A stretch of DNA of 64,000 nucleotides from Corythucha ciliata (lineage: Eukaryota > Arthropoda > Insecta > Hemiptera > Tingidae). Shown here piece by piece: positions 22,771 through 33,282 of this stretch. Both the position numbers and the translations under genes were made by a program. How positions within the stretch are numbered: position 1 is the stretch's first letter; each line of letters starts with the position of its first letter. The stretch covers positions 30,380,001-30,444,000 of the forward strand of contig CM075943.1 of assembly GCA_038030265.1 (NCBI GenBank), read 5' to 3'. A model generated the notes under the pieces. It did no database searches and was not told where the DNA came from. It was given only the letters and a program-made list of their open reading frames with translations.

Positions 22771-24401
22771 ATGAAGTGCACTAAAAGTAATTTAATTGCT
22801 GCTACAAAAAAAAGGTACAGGGAATTGGTTATTGAAGTGTCTGACCCAGTTTTAGCTCCCGTGATGGTTCCGAGAGATGCTAAACAAGTAAGCAATACAT
22901 TGTCTGCTGAAAGAGAACGGAAGAGTATTTCGTCTGACGACATCCTCGGATTATATGTCCTGCAGCCGGAAATTGATTTCGTCCAAAGCCTCCAGTTACT
23001 GCCCTTTTTTTCAGGCGTATTCTATTCTTGTCAATCTATGGAGTTTTTTTTAAACCATAGTAGTCTTCCTTCTTGTGTTTTATTTTACGATACCACTTTT
23101 TTATTAGGTGATTTGTAAACAAACCAGTGATTCCTCTAGCTTACCTCATCCTCCACGAAAAAAAAGAAGAAATTATCCATTCACACTTTTTCGAATTCTT
23201 GAAAAGAAACCACCCTGCTATCGGAAGTGTTCCAGTAGTGACCGACAGAGAAAAGGCAATCGTCAACGCCATCAGCAAAGTTTTACCTGAATGTTTCCAT
23301 GCTTTCTGCTGGAACCACATCCAAAGGGACGTAACCTACTGGATCCGTAAACAAAGAAACTCCTCCGAACATGACGAGAATATATATTCCTCTCATGTTT
23401 GGGATCTACTTGACAGCATCGATGAAACTTCATTTGATAAAAAATTGGAAGATATGTCTAAACACTGGAGCCGGGAATTCATCAAATATTTCGAAGAGCA
23501 TTTACTCAGTGATGTGTTTAAAAGTGCTAAGTGGAATCTGGTAGCCAGAGGCATCTACAACGAACGCAGTGGAATCACAATAAATCCAGCTGAAAGTTTC
23601 AACTCCGAGCTGAAAAGATGCACAGATCACAAAGAAATGCCTGCCCAGGTCATACTTTGGTGTCTCTTCCAGTTGGACATGTTTTACTGCGCAGAAATTT
23701 CAAGAGGGCAATGTGGCATAGGAGATTTCAAGTTAAAACCGGAATACCTGGAAGAATATCTTTGTTCTCTGTCTGATTCATGTCACCGAGAGTCGAAAAT
23801 TCCTCTGGATAGCCTGCCTTACACCTTCACGAACAAGGAGTTAAAATTAAAACTGCCCAACGGTGGAGAACAGCCTTACACTCACTACAGTGCAGCGAAA
23901 AGGTTGGTTCTAGAGGGTAAAGTCAAACTTATACCCGAAGAACAAATTTTTATTGTCTCATTGGACGACTCCAAAAAAGTTATGGTAACGTTATTTCCCA
24001 AAGAGATTTGCACCTGTTCGGGGGAAAAAGACTGCCACCACCTGAAAGATGCCAAAATTGCCGTAGGAGACGACAGGCCCTCTTCGAAACGCCTAAAACT
24101 ATCTACTATTATGAAAAATAGGAAAGGAAGAAAGTCTGGCAGGAAAAACACTCCAGTGCAACTGGAAGTAGTAGAGGCTGCCGAAGATTCTGCTGTCATG
24201 CATCTCGGAGAAGGCTTCGAAGGGAATGCATCTCTTCTGGTCCCAACTATTGTTAATAGAGGTAGTATCGTAAAAAAACGATTCGTCCATCCAGAAGACG
24301 ACAAAGAGTTAACATTCCCTACAGTGCCTTCATCCACCCCAAAACAGCCAATCCTGACGCCAGAAAATAAAAAACTCACTACATGGATGCAATTGAAATG
24401 A
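22771..24401 (+). pseudogene. Mutator-like (MULE) transposase with SWIM zinc finger, broken
   Basis: Two frames together give a MULE transposase. The first (22771-23118) contains LAPVMVPRDAKQVSNT, SSDDILGLY and YDTTFLLGDF, with the first catalytic Asp in YDTTF. A frameshift near 23110 moves the reading into the second frame (to 24401), which has VVTDREKAIVNAI (second Asp), CFHAFCWNHIQRD and NPAESFNSELKR (catalytic Glu). CTCSGEKDCHHL near 24008-24045 fits a SWIM zinc finger, common downstream of MULE cores (known). The frameshift makes this copy inactive as read. N-terminal sequence may begin near 22372. No matching terminal repeats were found. A Ulp1-like protease frame follows with an 18-base overlap. 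Confidence 0.85.
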
Positions 24402-25093
24402 GCGAGGAAGAGGACCTGGAAATTGCTCGGACCGCAACAGACACATTCGATGAGAATTTCCAAAAAAATAAAGGCATGACATCGTTTGTAATTTCAATTT
24501 ATCCCAGCCATCAGAAGTGTCTTGAATTTTTGACTCTTAAACATCCAACCGAATTATTCCTGTGGGACTCAGTCTTCGAACTTTACTTACGAATCATTGT
24601 TCACGAAGAAAGGAAGAAACTCATAGTGAAAATTTTCTCTTGCGAAAATATATTGACTGAAAGTTCGGACTCTGCGACCCACTAAAATCATATTTTCGTC
24701 TACTTCCTTCGGTATGAAGTGCCGGAAAATGACATTGTCCTTTTCCCTATTGTGGAAAATTCACACTGCGTTTTAGTAGTAGTCATCATGAAAACGAAAC
24801 AAATATTTTTCCTCAATAGCCTCCCTAATTTACCGTCATACATACGCCGAAAAGTGGGCACAATTCTCAATGCTATGGACGCCTACCAGACTTTCAATGA
24901 AAATTCACATAAGATAAGCGAGAACGAATGGGTCACCATCGCCCCAAATGACATACATCTCCAACAAAATTCCTACGACTGCGGCTTATTTTCCTGCATA
25001 TTCGCTGAAGTGATGATTAAGAAGAACGAATATATCTGTGGAGATTTATCGGACCGTAATCTTCAAATGTTCAGGCACGATATGCACCGATAA
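24383..25093 (+). pseudogene. Ulp1/C48-type cysteine protease domain of the MULE, broken
   Basis: This frame overlaps the end of the transposase frame by 18 bases and is shifted relative to it. It is cut by one in-frame TAA at 24683-24685. The C-terminal part shows the Ulp1 layout: SHCVLVVV (catalytic His), FFLNSLPNLP (where an Asp is expected, here Asn), and QQNSYDCGLFSC (Gln and nucleophilic Cys). Ulp1-like domains cleave SUMO or ubiquitin-like tags, and MULEs that carry one are known in plants and animals. Here it is most likely a second domain of the same transposon polyprotein. The Asp-to-Asn change and the stop argue that it is dead. Confidence 0.78.
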
Positions 25094-25099
25094 ACGCCC

Positions 25100-25447
25100 T
25101 TAAAAAACCGGAACCTCCGCAACATCAATACCGCTTCAACAAGCAAATTGCAAATTAGACGACCCTTGTCTTAGGACTTTTCAAGGGATTACTCCCCCTC
25201 ACCGCACCACCCTAGTCACCCTGCAGTGAATTCGAGCAGAATTCGAGTGAACACTCCCTCCTTTGTTACATTAATTTTTGAGCCGAATTTGGGAGCGTTA
25301 AGATGAACTGGTGAGCGCTTCTTCGCTCTCAAGCTCCGTTTTAATTTTGTAGTCCCGTGAATTCAGGAAACTTTTCGTCCACACTTTTTTTTTCCCCCAT
25401 GCAAAATTTAGAACGCCGTGCATAATTATGTGCACAGACCTGCATCA
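25100..25447. other. 3' flank of the MULE remnant
   Basis: No gene supported. No sequence complementary to the 22.25-kb side was found, so the right end of the MULE cannot be placed. Confidence 0.35.
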
Positions 25448-25639
25448 ATGGCAATCAGGGCCGTTTTTTAGGGGGTAGGCAGGGTAGGCGACCGCCTAGG
25501 GGCCCTGACCCATGTGGGGGGCCCCCGGCTTGGAATAAAAATAATTACAAAATAATCGTTCAGGAGTTGGCTCGGAGGAGGACTCGGCTCAATTTTTACA
25601 ATTTTGAGGCACTTCTGTTGAAACGATTAGAAATCGTGT

Positions 25640-26230
25640 TCTAAAATGCCCAAGCCCGGAAAATAATGATTTTTAATGAAGAGAAAATCCGGGAAATTAG
25701 GGTTTTACAGAGCTAAAAATCCGAATAATTTGGTTTTTGAAGAATTCAACCCCACGAAACTGGATTTCCCAACCATGAAAATCCGCGAAATTGGCTTTGA
25801 AGGCGCCTTATCCACAAAAAGGGGTCTTGAAGGATACAAACATGTGAAAGTGAATTTGGCGAACTTGAGTCAAACACCCGAAATGTCCATTTTAAATAGC
25901 CAAATCCAAGAAATTTGATTGCTAAAGTGGACCAAACCGTGGTTTTTAAAAGAAGAGAAATCTTCCCAATTGACGCTTTAAAGGGGCAAATCCTAGAAAT
26001 TCGATTTTTAAAGATCCCGCGAAATTGCTTTTTCGAATGAGGGAAACCTCGCGAAATTGTCTTTTGAAGAAGACATAATTACGAAATTGGCTTGTCGGTT
26101 AAGCCACAACCTCGGAATTGATATTTGAAAGAGCCGAGCCCATGGAACTCGTTTATTCAAGTGAGACGGACCCCCCCCCCCCCCACAATGCTATTTTAAA
26201 GAGCTAAGTCCAATAAATTCGGATCTTGAA
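25640..26230. repeat. Degenerate ~30-bp array, class C reversed
   Basis: About 18 units of 'aaatccgcgaaattgg', 'ctttttgaag', the reverse complement of the 8.93-9.50 kb array. It lies in the left half of the 2,009-bp hAT-like element. Confidence 0.75.
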
Positions 26231-26799
26231 GGTTCTCTCGGTACGAAAATTGAACGTGTTTCATTTTCGTCCCCAGAAACGACGTGTCTCAATGGAAGCC
26301 ACTCTTACTATGCTTGCAGTCTGCCTCTGCAGTTCGACAATTTTCCACTTTCGATTAAATTGATCGTGTCCCGGCCAAGTTTGTGAACATTCCCCGTCCA
26401 AGTCCTTCGTTTCAGCCGCTTATTTGGGGCACTTTTGACGGCTACAGAGCCGAACAGACAGCTAATTTCATTGGTCGGACTAGCAAAATATCCTTTCCAT
26501 AAAAGTGCAAAATAGGTACTGTTCGGTTTAATCTGCTATTAATCGCAAAAAATCCCGCAGTTTCATGCCTGAATCGCCATTTTTGAACATCATTAATTTT
26601 ATTGACAAATAGTCGGTTTTGGGGGGCTTTTTGGATGTTGTAACTGTCTCGGGGTTGTAGAATTTTCATAATGGAGGCAAAGAAATGAAAAATCTTCTCC
26701 CACTTGTTTTATTTGAACTATCGTGATCGCGGTTTCGGCAACGCCATTATTTCAAAATGAGTCAACGAGTGAAACACAACCGGTGTTGATACTTTTAGG

Positions 26800-27340
26800 G
26801 CACGAATCTATTTTTAGGGCGTATAGAGTCAATTTTTGCAATTTTTCGGTGGCAAAGTAAAGGCGAGAGTGCTCAGTTTTGGCCATTCTTGGCACTCTTT
26901 TGCCATTTTCATGGCGGGAGTCATCTGTATAGGCATTTCTAGGGTGCGAATAGTCAGTTTTTAGCCATTTTTAGAGTGCGTGTAGCCAATTTAGCTGTTT
27001 TTCGGACGCCTAGTATCCAGAAAGCCAAGGCCACTTTTCGTGCGCGAATGGTCGATTTAGCCATTTTTAGAGCGCGAATCATGTACTTTTCAGGTATTTT
27101 CATGGCTCCCTAATTGTACGTCTAGCAATTTATAAGGCACGAGAAGTCAGTTTGGCTATTAGAGCGACAATCGCCAGTTTTGCTATTTTTAGGTCGTAAA
27201 TAGTAAGTTTAGTTATTTTTAAGGCGCGAAAATCTTCATTTTTTGGTGCGGCTGTAATCAGCTTATCCGGTTTTTTGTGGGAATACCTAGTTTAGCTATA
27301 TGAAGGATGCGAGTGGCTATCAAGCCAGTATTTTGTTGAG
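26800..27340. repeat. Degenerate ~30-bp array, class E reversed
   Basis: About 17 units of 'ggcgcgaatagtcag', 'tttagccatttttag', the reverse complement of class E at 19.7 and 62.0 kb. It occupies the right half of the same hAT-like element, so one transposon carries two different array classes. Confidence 0.78.
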
Positions 27341-27699
27341 CGAAGCATGCAATTTCTGAAACCCCTGCCTTTAAGCAAAACCTGAATCCGCGTCTCCACC
27401 GGCTGCTATGGGGCCCCATGATAGTTCTCGCCCAGGGGCCCCGCGAGGGCTAGAAATGGCCCTGATGGCAATAACGGCATCCATTGCAAAACTGTCGAAA
27501 CGGAAAGCCGCACCAGTGTAGACAGAAAGTGAAATGCCGAGAGGCATGCGCCTAGCCGCATTCGATCTCGCATGCGACAGTCGAAAGTGGAGTCACCACG
27601 CTCGTGGAATGTCGAATCGAAAGTCGAAGACGAAAGCGCATAAGTGTGGACATAGCTATAGTTCGATTTGTTCACAAAAAACTTTTACTAAGCGCAGTG

Positions 27700-29360
27700 G
27701 TTACGTGTAGACGCTACACAGTGATCATTTTGTTCTAAAAGTATTCCCGGTGCGTTCTTTTTAGACTGAGGGGTAAAGGGGAATTTCACTAAATTCGGGG
27801 GCGGGCGTGAGTCCATCCCTAAGTGGACAAACTATAGCCTTTCATTATTTTTTCGCGATATTTCACAAGATAACCCGCAAGGTTACTATATTTCGTGCTG
27901 CTCGGAGTAGTCCGAGACGACAAACGAATAGACCTAACAAAAATACTTGTAGACCATACCATTTTGAACAAATTCCGAAATTTAACAAAAATACCCTACT
28001 TGTTCAATGAGACCTGGGGCCTTAGTTGGCCTGTACCCCATCTTTGGCCCGGACTCAGCTTGACTCGTTAGCCGCGACTGAGAGGCACCACGAGTGGGCC
28101 ACGTGGGGGTGGGTCTTACCGAGCTGATGATGCTGTCTTGCGCCACGGACGCAAACCGGGCAGGGAAGGGGCCCCTGCCCGGGTTGCACGAGCAGGAAAA
28201 GTGTCCCTACTCGGGCAATGCCGGTCCCAGCGAGAAGACCAGGAGTCTGCCGTACGCCCGCCGGTCTCTGACGAGAGCCGAGTTGTCCTCTTCATTTTTA
28301 GATCCCCATAGTTCCGGGGGAGGGGGACTACGGTGGGTTTTACCCACCGTTTGTTGTAGTCATTATTGAGCGACCAAACCTGCGGTACCAGCTGAAAGGC
28401 GAGTGCAACCGGCTGTGCCCCTTAAATTACGACCCGAAGCAAGGGACGTCCTTGCCCCGTTTCAGTATAGGCATTCATTTTTCCGCTCTGCCCGTGACAA
28501 AACGCGCCGCTCTACGATCAGAACCTATTGGTGAAAAATTTAGCGGGATGATTGGAACGATCTAGTGAGGATAAAAATAAGTATTAAGAGTGACTGGCCC
28601 GGTCGGTCGAATTCAACCGGCTATCTAATGTTTATTGTGGTATGGAGAAACAATGATATGATAGTTATAAATCCCGTTAGGGGTCTGAGTAATGAGTTTT
28701 TGGTGAAATCCTTTGTATTGGCATTAGTAGCCCCTGCCGTTGTCGGACTCTTAACTCTCCGGCGTGCTTGACGTCATGGCACAAACCACAATCATTGGTT
28801 GAAAATTAAGAGCGTACTACCTCTTTAGTCTATTTACCTTGTCGGGCTCGAAAGATATTTGCAACGATATATAAAAGAACTGGATTGCTCATCACTGCTG
28901 ATAAAGAATAGCCATCAAGTAAGCTCCCAAGTGGATGAGAGGGGTGGAGTTTCAAAGTAAATATCGGAAGAGAGTTGTTGCCATAACTACACAAGGAGAG
29001 GGACAGGGTGATTGTTTATCAGGGGACGACCTGCCCCAAGGTGACTAAACTTTCTATAGGTGCCACAGATCTTCGGCTATTACTGTCCTTCACCTACGAC
29101 ACGAGCAGTCCCAACCGCCTTTGCGCTGGACCCAGTACATTATTAATTGTTATTGGGTTGTGATTTTTGAGAAATCATAAACTTCAATTTCAAAATTAAC
29201 TTGCTCGGTGAGCAATCGGGAGCAAAGGACTGCTGGTTACGTCAGTCCCCACCCCTCCCGTCCGATGGACAGGGGGAAATCTGCGGCACCTATAGTGAAG
29301 TTTAGTCACCTTGACCTGCCCCCTCCAGTCCGCTGTGAGCAATCCAGGTTTATAATATCG
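27700..29360. repeat. Composite dispersed repeat
   Basis: Blocks in this stretch recur elsewhere in the window. 'acgctacacagtgatc' to 'ccctaagtgg' (27711-27835) is found at 22.05 and 50.9 kb. 'ctcggagtagtccg' (27900-27915) is found at 43.69 kb. 'gacgtcatggcacaaac' to 'ctatttacctt' (28770-28845) is found in both arms of the 49.8-51.8 kb inverted repeat. 'gttgccataactacacaagg' to 'ggggacgacct' (28978-29036) and 'gtccgctgtgagcaatcc' (29328-29346) are found inverted at 49.35-49.50 kb. The middle (28020-28480) is GC-rich without coding support. I infer one mosaic family; its class is unknown. Confidence 0.6.
29037..29313. mobile_element. MITE with 8-bp TSD inside the composite repeat
   Basis: A 277-bp element starting CAAGGTGACTAAACTT, 'tctataggtgcc' and ending 'ggcacctatag', 'AGTTTAGTCACCTTG'. 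An 8-bp duplication, ACCTGCCC, lies at 29029-29036 and 29314-29321. The inverted copy of the host repeat at 49.35-49.45 kb is uninterrupted at this point, an empty site that confirms the boundaries. Confidence 0.9.
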
Positions 29361-30920
29361 TTGGATATTTGAGATCGGTGACAGATGTGAAGTTAGAAAA
29401 CTGATAGAGGGAGCAAAAAGCTTGAACCTATAAAATATATGTTCAGTGAAGTTTCGGTGATTCAAAACGTTGCGTTAAGGGCGGGGAACGGTAAACTAAT
29501 AAAGAAGGTTGTCTCCCCTAGTAACAACCATGGGCCTGTGATTTTTTGTGGAGCAGCGCAGTCTGGTTGACAAGGTTCTGCTATGTGTTAAGGGAGGGGG
29601 AAAACGCGGCAAATACAAAATACCTATTTTATTTTCCCGCCTTTATCTAGTCTTTTTATTTTCCTATTAAAATTTCGTCTGTCCCAATAATTTTGACATT
29701 GCACAATGCGTATAGTACAGAAATTTATAATTAAAGGGATCATTATATCGACATCAAATAAAATGCCGTTCTTTCGTGAAAGCTCCGAAGAACACCGAAA
29801 AAGATACATTTTTCTTCATTTCTCTTTTATCAGTCAGCTTCATTCCTCCGAAAAGAACAACAGTTTCTTTGGAAATGAAGAAGTACGGGAAGAAATAGAA
29901 AACATCTCGCAACTGAGCGAATAGCGTTTTTTTTATAATTTAACCCAAAATCAAACAGAGGAAAAAAACCTAGTGGCATAGAAAACTCGTAAGTTACACT
30001 ACATATAGATATTAAATGAATATTTAATTAATGTTTCAATCATTACAGAAACAATGAATGAAAGCCCATTAACCACAGTTCGATTTATATTAGTGTTCGA
30101 ATGGCACAGCGAAGGGTCTAGCCTCTTGGCGGTTAGTTCCTCTGGGTAACGTCCGTTTCCGTATTGCACGTGATGCAATTTGAGTTACAGGTTTAGAAAG
30201 GCTGTCCTCGTCCATATACATATTTCACCGGGTGTTTCACCATGCAGGCCAATGTGATTCTAACTTGCAACTGCGAATATGGGAGTATACATATAGTCAT
30301 TCGAAGAGAAAGGCACATGCAATTTGGTGAAGCTGTAGAGAATGGCCATAAAAATGAGAAGGTGTGTTTTTGTGAAATTTGAGTGCCCGTGGTTTTCATG
30401 GTGGATCAACAGCAGAATTTCTAGACGATAATCGTGAGGGAAAAATAATGTGTACTCAACTTTTGCCGATTTCTCTCGTGTACAAACGGCAACGTTTTCC
30501 CTGGAAGAAATGTTAATATTAAAACTCATAGCGGCAATGTAGTGCAGTTTTGCCCTTTAAATAGCATTGCACTTACAAAAGGCATGTGTTCGATCCTGCC
30601 TATGTCAATGCGGATCTTTCGAAGGAACATCGATAGCTTCATTGCCGATGCGTGAGTCTATTATAGATGCGCGACCAAGTTTTCACCCTTTAGTGCTTGA
30701 ACGTCATGAAGTGCATTTCCTCAACCTCTCAACAATGACGGTTGCCAGAGTCAAAAATGCTACGAGAACAGTCAAAAATACAAATTTATCAGACAGTATA
30801 GTGACTTGGAATATTGTTTCACACTGAACACACTTCTCACTGCACGTACACTGAATGTCCGTGTTAAAAACACTTCAGTTTCAAATAACACTGACCGACG
30901 CAGAAACTTCTAACGACACT
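29361..30920. other. Unassigned intergenic stretch
   Basis: No supported gene or repeat. Several open frames of 60-90 codons overlap on both strands, with no splice or family signal. Confidence 0.35.
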
Positions 30921-31854
30921 CAGGGGCGACTGTGGTATCGGGGCGCAGGGGGGGTGCCTTGTTTAAGTGGGCGCCGGTAATTTCGAATATTTTTGGCTGA
31001 ATTACATATAACTTGTAACTCGTGTAGAGAGAATGAACTCCCATTCCTAGTCCTAGTAGTCCTGTTTCTTCTGGTTTAAAAAAAGGAAGGTAATTATCTT
31101 AGCTGACAGAATCAACGGTTCCTTAAAGGCGATTTGGGAGATTTCGGGGGAAACCGGACTTTTCTTTAAGTATACACGTAGGTAGGTAAGTATACGTTTT
31201 ACGTATACTAAGTTTTTAGGCTGAATTCCTTCTCGTTTACCGGTCAAAAGTAAGATTATTTGGCTAAATTGAAACATTTTTGGGCATAATAGAACGGTTA
31301 TAGGGCCAAATAGCCAGTTTAAGCGCTGCAAAATTACCAGTTTTTAACCAAATAACGGATTTTGTGACAATAAATCGACAGGGGACGGTCCAATAGTAGT
31401 TTCTGGGCATAAAATGCTGCTTTTATAGCCAAATAAATAGTTTCAGGGGCTAAGTTTCCCAGATTTAACACTTTCCGGTTTGTATAAAAATAAGAGTGTC
31501 TAATAGCGCCAGTGGTGCCAGGTACAAATTTTAAAGCGTCAGTTATGGAGCCAACATTTCGGTTTCTGGGCTGAAGTACGATGGCAATACCGATCAAATT
31601 GTAGGGTCTGAGTTTCCATATTTATTCTAGAACAGTCAGTAAATTCTAGAGAGGAGTAAAATAATTAGTATAGTTAAGGGGGGAGCGATCCCAACGAAAA
31701 ATTGTTATTTCTGTCGTGAAAGCATGGTTTTGGATGAAAAGATCAAGTTGTTTGTCCAACGGGATCTTTGACAGACGCCCCCTTCTCATCTATGGCCAAC
31801 GAATTTAGATCACCGCCCCCCCTCTAAAACCGAAACTTAAACTCTACGCCTCTG
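30921..31854. mobile_element. Probable hAT-like element with a periodic array (class H)
   Basis: The left end is CAGGGGCGACTGTGG followed by a G-rich block. The right end is 'cccccctctaaaacc' to CTCTACGCCTCTG, so the TIR is about CAGNGGCG. The flanks ACGACACT and ACAACAGA match at 5 of 8 bases, a possible decayed TSD. The interior (31050-31600) is a loose array of 'gccaaataaccagtttt' and 'gggcataaaat' units spaced near 30 bp. Confidence 0.45.
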
Positions 31855-32129
31855 ACAACAGATATTCCTTTTTTAATCCGTTATGAAAATATATGACGAT
31901 GGTCTGACAGGGGCGCCACGCTCAATACGAGTATAACGTAACTGATGTAGACAACGAAAAATCAAAATAACTGACTATAGAAAATCGACTAGGAATTAAC
32001 TTACTCACTAACTTGCTGGGCACTGTATACCCATTTAATGTGTCCGAAGCGGAAGTTAGGCTCTTACCTGAGCAAAAGAAAGGTTCCAAGCAGCTTACAT
32101 GGTTCGAATTATTAGAAATCACCCGTCAC

Positions 32130-32544
32130 CAGTGATGGGATGTACCTAGGTACTTGACCCAAGGTACATTTTTAGTACCTAGGTACGTACCTAGATACAT
32201 TTTTATTTTGAGTACACTGTACCGAAAAAATCAAAGTAACGGCTAAGTACCTAGGTACTGAAAATGTACCTTTAGCTCAATTTCCACGATTCCTAACTTC
32301 TAATAACAAAGTTACCTAGTCCAATTGTACCTGATAATAAGAACCGTTTTTTGTTTCGTTTCGTTTTGTTCGTTTTTTCTTTGAATGTAACGGAAAGTAA
32401 CTAGGTACTTTTTGAATTTCTACCTATGTAGTACACAGGTACTTTTCAATTTTCAGTACCAGTAACGGTACCTAGGTACTTGAAAAACTTGAAGTACCTG
32501 TAACTTACCTAGGTACAAATTTGAATGTACCTGTCCCATCACTG
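32130..32544. mobile_element. hAT-type MITE with 8-bp TSD, made of TACCTAGGTA motifs
   Basis: A 415-bp element starting CAGTGATGGGATGTACC and ending GGTACA...CTGTCCCATCACTG. An 8-bp duplication, CCCGTCAC, is present at 32122-32129 and 32545-32552. CAGTGNTGGG is a familiar hAT terminus (known). Its interior repeats the palindrome GTACCTAGGTAC about ten times in both halves, so the single strand could form several nested hairpins. Confidence 0.92.
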
Positions 32545-32798
32545 CCCGTCACGCAGAGATGGATGCTTGAATACCAAATAAAATCGTCGTTCGATTTCGG
32601 CATCTGTCAACGTTCGGCTTTGAGTTTGTGTGCCGGCAGCGAAGAGGGTGAGGAGAGCTCATTGGCAATTTAATTCCTAGTCGATTATCCAGTCAGTTAT
32701 TGATCTTTCGTTGACTAGGTAAGTTAAGCTTGTTTCTCTGGTTTTAAGTTTTTGACCGACCGTAAATTTAAATTTGTATTTAAATTTAATGTTATACA

Positions 32799-33278
32799 TG
32801 TCGCATCCACGTCGAGTAATTGTCCATTTCACGAAATGGATGTCCTTTTCACGAAGTGGCTCCACTTGCCGTAACTTCAAAAAATTACTACATCTGGACA
32901 AAAATTGTCCATTTCTTGAAAAGGAACTCGTGTTTGTCCAGTTGCTGAAATCAAGCTTCCTTACTGCTAGTAAATGCACAACATTGTCCTTTTCGTGAAA
33001 TGGATGAGTGAGAAATTTCACATGCTGAAGGAAGTTTTCCTTTGTTTAGAAAGGTTATTTTAGTGAGCACTCAAAAACCCGCTGAAAAATGAGGTTGTGC
33101 ATCCACTTGCAGTAAGGAAGCTTAATTTTAGCAACTGGACAAACGCGATTTCCTTTTCAAGAAATGGACTTTTTTTGCCAGATGTCTTAATTTTTTGAAA
33201 TTATGGCAAGTGGAGCCACTTCGTGAAATGCGATCATCCATTTCATGAAGTGGACAATTTCGCCAAGTGGATGCGACA
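32799..33278. mobile_element. Long-palindrome MITE with TACA target duplication
   Basis: A 480-bp element starting TGTCGCATCCAC and ending GTGGATGCGACA, flanked by TACA at 32795-32798 and 33279-33282. The arms (about 32799-33010 and 33055-33278) are imperfect reverse complements along most of their length. Each arm also contains small palindromes such as CCATTTCACGAAATGG. Open frames of 74-114 codons here are a by-product of the palindrome. Confidence 0.85.
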
Positions 33279-33282
33279 TACA

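Larger units (their letters stand above)
25456..27464. mobile_element. hAT-like non-autonomous transposon, 8-bp TSD, carrying two opposed arrays
   Basis: The left end is CAGGGCCGTTTTTTAGGGGG and the right end CTAGAAATGGCCCTG, so the TIR starts CAGGGCC. A perfect 8-bp duplication, ATGGCAAT, lies at 25448-25455 and 27465-27472. TIR and TSD fit hAT (known). Subterminal GGGGCCC-rich blocks occur at both ends (about 25490-25530 and 27410-27445). No transposase is present. The 2,009-bp interior is almost wholly two degenerate periodic arrays. Confidence 0.87.

Noticed and set aside
23885..24463. 192-codon open frame on the minus strand
   Set aside because: It is the antisense of the MULE transposase C-terminus and protease linker; the plus frame has family motifs, this one does not.
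28020..28480. GC-rich block considered as a ribosomal RNA or R-element fragment
   Set aside because: No recognisable rRNA core sequence or reverse transcriptase motif; treated as part of a composite repeat.
32677..33021. 114-codon minus-strand frame
   Set aside because: It lies within the long palindrome at 32799-33278 and its reading frame results from the palindromic words.
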